NCBI RefSeq assembly: GCF_947495705.1
Contig: NZ_CANLZR010000002.1
Coordinates: forward strand, 186,001-250,000
Source: an uncultured Phycicoccus sp.
GTDB lineage: Bacteria > Actinomycetota > Actinomycetes > Actinomycetales > Dermatophilaceae
Direction of reading: 5' to 3'
Length of the DNA: 64,000 nucleotides
The position numbers and the translations under genes were made by a program. Below, piece after piece: positions 58,626-64,000 of the stretch (the stretch's first letter is position 1; each line of letters starts with the position of its first letter). Below the pieces are notes generated by a model. That model was not told the DNA's origin. It worked only from the letters and a program-made list of their open reading frames with translations, and made no database searches.

Positions 58626-59807
58626 ATGACCGACCAGCCGTGGGTCCCGCCGGGGTCCGCGCCCGGGACCCCGCCGTCCGCGGAGCCCACACCGCAGCCC
58701 CCACCGCCGCCGCCTCCGGCGCCGGGTCCCCCGCCCGGTTCCGCTCCGCCCCCCGGCGGCGGCTGGGCGCCTCCCGGCCAGGCCCCCTACGGCCAGATGG
58801 ACTACCGGCCCGGCATCATCCCCTTGCGCCCGCTGACGCTCGGTGACCTGTACGGCGGCGTCCTCAAGGCCGTCCGCGGCAACCCCGCCGCGACCATCGG
58901 CCTCGCCGCGCTCACCACGCTCGCGTTCCTCGTCCCCGCCACCGCGCTCGGCTCCTGGCTCGCCGGGCAGACCTCGTTCTCCTTCCTCGACGACGGCTCG
59001 AGCGGCGCGTCCGACACGCTCCCCGACGGCTTCGGTCTCGGGATCCTCGGGGTCTACCTGCCCTCGATCGCCCAGGTGTTCGCCTCGATCCTCCTCGCCG
59101 GCTTCCTCGCCCAGGTCATCGGCCAGGCGGTCCTCGGCCGGAAGGTGTCGATGGGCCAGACCTGGCGCGCCACTCGCGGGCGGGTCCCCGCGATGCTCGG
59201 CGCGGTCCTCGTCACCCTGTTGGCCGCGCTCGTCGTCGTCGCGGTGACGGTCGGCATCCCGGTCGGCGTCATCGTCTTCGGGGAGACAGCCGGCGGGGGC
59301 AACATCGGGGTCTACGTCCTCGTCGGGATCCTGGGGTTCATCGCCCTCATGGCGGCGCTGTTCTACCTCTCGACGGCCTGGGCGTTCGCCACCCCCGCCA
59401 TCGTCATCGAGCGGGTCGGCGTCTTCGCGGGCCTGCTCCGCTCGGCCCGGCTCGTGGGCAGCCCCGTGAAGGGCCCCTTCTGGCGGATCCTCGGGCTCCG
59501 GCTCCTCACCGGGCTCATCGTCGGGGTCGCCGCGTCGGTCATCACCCTGCCCATCACCTTTCTCCTGTTCTTCATCGTCGGCCTGACCTTGGCCGATGAC
59601 CCCAGCGGCGGGAACTTCCTCGTGCTGCAGACCGTGACGTCGGGCATCGCCGGCCTCCTCACCGGGGCCCTCACCACCCCGTTCAGCGCGGGGGTCGACG
59701 CGCTGCTCTACGTCGACGCGCGGATCCGCCGGGAGGGTCTCGACGTCCAGCTGATCCAGACCGCGCAGGGCGCCGCGGCGCCACCGTGGCCGACGCCCCC
59801 CGGCTGA
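58626..59807 (+). CDS. Proline-rich multi-pass membrane protein (glycerophosphodiesterase-type membrane domain)
   Basis: 393 residues. The first ~65 are a cytoplasmic Pro/Gly-rich tail (PPPPPPPAPGPPPGSAPPPGGG), followed by six membrane helices with FASILLAGFLAQVIGQAVLGRKVSMGQTWRATRGRVPAMLGAVL. This pattern is shared with actinobacterial proteins annotated as glycerophosphoryl diester phosphodiesterase membrane domain; no catalytic phosphodiesterase domain is present. It is the first gene of a run DUF4129-DUF4350-MoxR-DUF58. The role is unknown. Confidence 0.75.
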   Translation: MTDQPWVPPGSAPGTPPSAEPTPQPPPPPPPAPGPPPGSAPPPGGGWAPPGQAPYGQMDYRPGIIPLRPLTLGDLYGGVLKAVRGNPAATIGLAALTTLAFLVPATALGSWLAGQTSFSFLDDGSSGASDTLPDGFGLGILGVYLPSIAQVFASILLAGFLAQVIGQAVLGRKVSMGQTWRATRGRVPAMLGAVLVTLLAALVVVAVTVGIPVGVIVFGETAGGGNIGVYVLVGILGFIALMAALFYLSTAWAFATPAIVIERVGVFAGLLRSARLVGSPVKGPFWRILGLRLLTGLIVGVAASVITLPITFLLFFIVGLTLADDPSGGNFLVLQTVTSGIAGLLTGALTTPFSAGVDALLYVDARIRREGLDVQLIQTAQGAAAPPWPTPPG

Positions 59808-60478
59808 GCCCACCCGTGCCCACCCTCCCGCACCTCGTGCTGCCCCTCGACGTCCCCCTGGACCCCACGTCGGACGAGGCGCGACGCTGGCTGGAGGAGG
59901 AACTGTCGAGCGCCCGGTACAACGCCCAGCCCGGGCTGCTGGAGCGGCTGCGCGAATGGCTCGACCGGCTCCTGTCGAGCTCCCCCGACGGGGGGTTGCC
60001 GTCGGTGTTCCTCCCGGTCGCGATCGGGCTTCTCGTCGGGGTGCTCGCGCTGGTGCTGTACCGCGTCCTGCGCCGCGAGGTCGGCTCCTCCGGCGCCCAG
60101 GCCGGCTCCGGTGTCCTCGACGTCCCCGACCTCCCGGCCGCCGTCCTGCGTCGCCAGGCCCGGGCCGCTGCGGACCGGGGCGACTGGGACACGGCGGTCC
60201 TCGAGGGGGTGCGCGCCGTCGCGCGGGCCGCCGTGGAGCGGGTTGTGCTCGACGACGCACCGGGGCGGACGGCGCACGAGGTGGCCCTCGAGCTGGCCAC
60301 TGCCTTCCCCGCCGAGGACGCCGCCCTCATCGCCGCGGCCGACTCCTTCGACGCCGTCCGCTACGGCGACCGGCCCGCCACCGAGGCCCAGGCGCGCGGC
60401 GTCCTGGCCCTCGACGACCGGCTCACCGCCACCCGCCCCTCCCGTCCGGGCCACGTCGCCGCGGAGGCGGCCGGATGA
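59786..60478 (+). CDS. DUF4129 domain protein
   Basis: 230 residues. An N-terminal segment (PLDPTSDEARRWLEEELSSARYNAQPG), one membrane helix (about 75-96) and a cytoplasmic DUF4129 domain (AVLRRQARAAADRGDWDTAVLEGVRAVARAAVERVVLDDAPGRTAHEVALELA). The GTG at 59786 overlaps the previous gene by 22 bases; GTG 59816 is an equally plausible start. DUF4129 proteins often lie beside MoxR/DUF58 genes. Confidence 0.82.
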   Translation: MADAPRLSPPVPTLPHLVLPLDVPLDPTSDEARRWLEEELSSARYNAQPGLLERLREWLDRLLSSSPDGGLPSVFLPVAIGLLVGVLALVLYRVLRREVGSSGAQAGSGVLDVPDLPAAVLRRQARAAADRGDWDTAVLEGVRAVARAAVERVVLDDAPGRTAHEVALELATAFPAEDAALIAAADSFDAVRYGDRPATEAQARGVLALDDRLTATRPSRPGHVAAEAAG

Positions 60479-61715
60479 CGACGACCACCCCCGCCGCGCC
60501 CGCGGGCATCGCCCCCGCCGGCGCCGACACGGGTCGTGCCGCCCGGCGCGTCCGCGACGTCGTGGTCTGGGTGCTCGTGTTCGTCGTCGGAGGCGTCCTC
60601 GTCGCCCTCGCGGCCGGGTCCCCGTCCCCCGAGGAGTACCTCCACCCCGACGGCACCGGGCAGTCCGGGACGCGTGCCCTCGTCGAGGTCCTCACCGACC
60701 AGGGCGTCGACGTCCGGGTCGTCGGCACGGCGGGTGACGCCGTCGATGCGACGGGCGCCGGCCCGGGGGTGACGGTCGTCGTCGGCAACTCCGACCTCCT
60801 CACCTCGACCGCCGCGCGTCGGCTGCTGCGGGAGACCCGTGGGGCCGACCGGGTGGTCCTCCTCGACGGAGCACCGCGCGTGCTCGCCGACCTCGGTCTC
60901 GGCGTCGAGGTGACGTACCCGCCGGTCGACCCCGACGCCGCGGACTGCGGCGTTCCGTGGGTGCGCCCGGACGACGAGCTCGCCCGGGTCTCGTGGTCGA
61001 TCCTCGCCACCGCCGAGGACCTCCCGGCGGGCGCCCGGGCGTGCTACCCGCTCGTGCCGCCGGAGGATCGCGGCAGCAGCGCCGAGCCGCCCCCGACCGG
61101 CTGGGCCTCCGTCGACCTCCCGGCCACCGACGGCCACGCGCCGGTCACCGTCGTCGGCTTCCCCGACGCCGCCACCAACCGCTTCGTCACCGAGGCCGAC
61201 CACGCGGGGCTCGTCGTCCGGCTCCTCGGGGCGTCGCCGACCCTCGTCTGGTACCACCCGGCGGCCGACGACCTCACCCAGAACCCCGCTCCGGCCGACG
61301 AGCAGTCGGTGTGGCCCGCGTGGGTCGAGCCCGGCCTGGCCGTCGCCGCCCTGGCCTTCCTCGTGTTCGCCCTGGCCCGGGGGCGGCGGCTCGGGCGGCT
61401 CGTGCCCGAACCCCTGCCGGTCGTCGTGCGGGCCACCGAGACCACCGAGAGCCGCGCCGAGCTCTACCGTGCCGCGGGCGACCGCGCGCGCGCCGCCAGC
61501 GTGCTGCGGCGGGCCGGCGCCGGCCGGCTCGCCGCCCGGCTCGGCCTGGCAGCCGGCACCTCCCACCCGGCGCTCGTCGCGGCGGTCGCCGAGGCCACCG
61601 GGACCCCCGCCGCCGAGGTCGACGCACTCCTGCGTGACGTCCCCCCGTCCGACGAGGCAGCCCTCGTCATGCTCGCCCAGCAGCTCGCCCATCTCGAGGA
61701 GAAGGTCCGTACGTC

Positions 61716-61719
<4 letters not shown>
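60475..61719 (+). CDS. DUF4350 domain protein
   Basis: 414 residues with a membrane helix near the N-terminus (VVVWVLVFVVGGVLVALAAG), an extracytoplasmic GATase-like DUF4350 domain (GTRALVEVLTDQGVDVRVV ... TVVVGNSDLLTSTAARRLL), a second membrane helix (about 285-303) and a cytoplasmic helical C-terminus. It overlaps DUF4129 and MoxR genes by ATGA at both ends. The function is unknown beyond membership of the MoxR cluster. Confidence 0.85.
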
Positions 61720-62764
<1,045 letters not shown>

Positions 62765-62765
<1 letters not shown>

Positions 62766-64000
62766 TGACCCTGACGACCCGCGCCGCGGCGCTGCTCCTG
62801 CTCGGCCTCGTCCCGGTCGTGCTGCGGCCGGCGGCGTCGACCGTGTGGGTCTGGCTGCTCGTCTGGCTCGTGCTCGTCGGCCTCGACCTCGCGCTCGCCG
62901 CCGCTCCGGGCGGCCTGCGGCTGACCCGGGAGGGCGAGACCCAGGTGCGGCTCGGGGAGTCGCTGTCCACCAGCATCATCGTGGAGAACACCGGCCGCCG
63001 GACCGCCCGCGGCGTGGTGCGCGACGGGTGGCCCCCGTCGGCGGGGTCCCGGCCCGGACGGCACCCGGTCTCCGTGCCGCCGGGCGAGCGGCGCCGGGTC
63101 ACCACCACGCTCGTACCGACCCGCCGGGGCGACCGGCGCGCCGACCGCGTGACGGTCCGCCTGGCCGGGCCGCTCGGCCTCGCCGCGCGCCAGCGCTCGG
63201 TCGAGGTGCCGGGGCGGGTCCGGGTCCTGCACGCCTTCCCGTCGCGCAAGCACCTGCCGAGCCGGCTCGCGGTGCTCCGCGAGCTCGACGGCCGGGCGGC
63301 GGTGCGCACGCGCGGGCAGGGCACCGAGTTCGACAGCCTGCGCGACTACGTCGAGGGCGACGACGTCCGGTCCATCGACTGGCGTGCCACGGCCCGGCGC
63401 CGCAACCTCGTCGTGCGGACCTGGCAGCCCGAGCAGCACCGGCGCATCGTCATCGTCATCGACACCGGGCGCACGAGCGCCGGACGGGTGGGCGACGCGC
63501 CCCGGCTCGACGCGGCGATGGACGCCGCCCTCCTCCTCACCGCGCTCGCGGGGCACGCGCGCGACCGAGTGCAGGTCGTCGCGGGCGACCGGCGGGTACG
63601 GGCCCGGGTCACCGGCGCCGACCGCGCGGCGCTGCTGCACGACGTCATCAGCACGCTGGCGCCCGTCGATCCGCAGGTCGTCGAGACCGACTGGGGGGTG
63701 CTGGCCGCCGAGGTGACCCGGTCGACCCATCGGTCGCTCGTGGTCCTGCTCACCCCGCTCGAGCCGGCCGCCGTCGAAGAAGGGCTGCTGCCCGTGCTGC
63801 CGGCCCTCGTCAACCACCACCGGGTCGTCGTCGCATCGGTGGCCGACCCCGCGCTGGACGCGATGCGCGCCGCCCGGGACGGGTCCACGCAGGTCTGGGG
63901 TGCCGCCGCGGCCGAGCGGACCCTCGCCCTGCGCGGCGCCGCCGCCGAGGCCCTCGGCCGGCTCGGCGTCGACGTCCTCGACGCACCACCGGACGAGCTG
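62765..64000 (+). CDS. DUF58 domain protein, 3' end outside the window
   Basis: Open for 412 codons to the window edge; absent from the ORF track because no stop lies inside. It starts MTLTTRAAALLLLGL with two membrane segments in the first ~45 residues. It has the DUF58 signature GTEFDSLRDYVEGDDVRSIDWRATAR near residue 190, followed by a vWA-like fold with IVIVIDTGRTSAGRV (MIDAS-like DxGRTS). It is the usual partner of MoxR. Confidence 0.9.

Overview
The window is high-GC, gene-dense chromosomal DNA from an actinobacterium, probably in or near the Intrasporangiaceae. The evidence is GTG/TTG starts, four-base ATGA/GTGA gene overlaps, an accD-accE-birA carboxylase locus, an F420-type luciferase-like oxidoreductase and a Tat-type signal peptide. 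I found no rRNA, tRNA, insertion sequence, phage gene or CRISPR array, and no gene-free stretch longer than 300 bases.

The backbone follows the order known from Mycobacterium tuberculosis Rv3274c-Rv3308: fadE25-like gene (only its 5' end, at base 1), purE, purK, a GtrA-family gene, birA, accD5, accE, maf, accA3, lpdA, punA and a phospho-sugar mutase. Other gene blocks are inserted between these anchors.

Layout: 0-3.4 kb has a partial acyl-CoA dehydrogenase, an ABM monooxygenase-like protein, an LLM oxidoreductase, UDP-glucose dehydrogenase and a CoA-binding protein. 3.5-11.2 kb has purEK, GtrA, a two-component system, an adenylate cyclase, birA and accD5-accE. 11.2-12.5 kb holds a lone endonuclease-like gene flanked by two inverted arrays of the same short repeat. 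12.5-18.3 kb has a MOSC protein, a DUF885 peptidase, a TetR regulator, an antiporter fused to a UBP zinc finger, and maf. 18.4-21.6 kb is a MerR-controlled acyl-CoA dehydrogenase/carboxyltransferase operon. 21.9-32.6 kb has a PfkB kinase, tryptophan dioxygenase and a divergent LacI-controlled sugar locus with two LacD/YihT-type aldolases, PfkB and FGGY kinases and a CUT2 ABC transporter. 32.8-39.2 kb has a GGDEF-EAL protein, a DUF2157/GDYXXLXY pair, an aldo/keto reductase, an EamA exporter and a MarR regulator. 39.3-43.9 kb has accA3 and an ArsR-rhodanese/DsbA/CcdA operon. 44-53.6 kb has lpdA, a four-gene ABC importer, a GT39-like protein, punA and a phosphomutase. 53.9-57.9 kb has an exported protein, deoC and two ALDH genes. 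58-64 kb has a uridine-kinase-like gene and a membrane/MoxR/DUF58 cluster cut by the window end.

Functionally, biotin-dependent carboxylation (BirA, AccD5, AccE, AccA3, the second carboxyltransferase) and nucleoside salvage (PunA, mutase, DeoC, ALDH) are the main metabolic themes. At least 18 genes have a TANNNT hexamer 6-8 bases before the start codon, usually without a Shine-Dalgarno sequence. This suggests widespread leaderless transcription, most strikingly at birA/accD5, where two outward-facing -10 boxes overlap in a 24-base gap.
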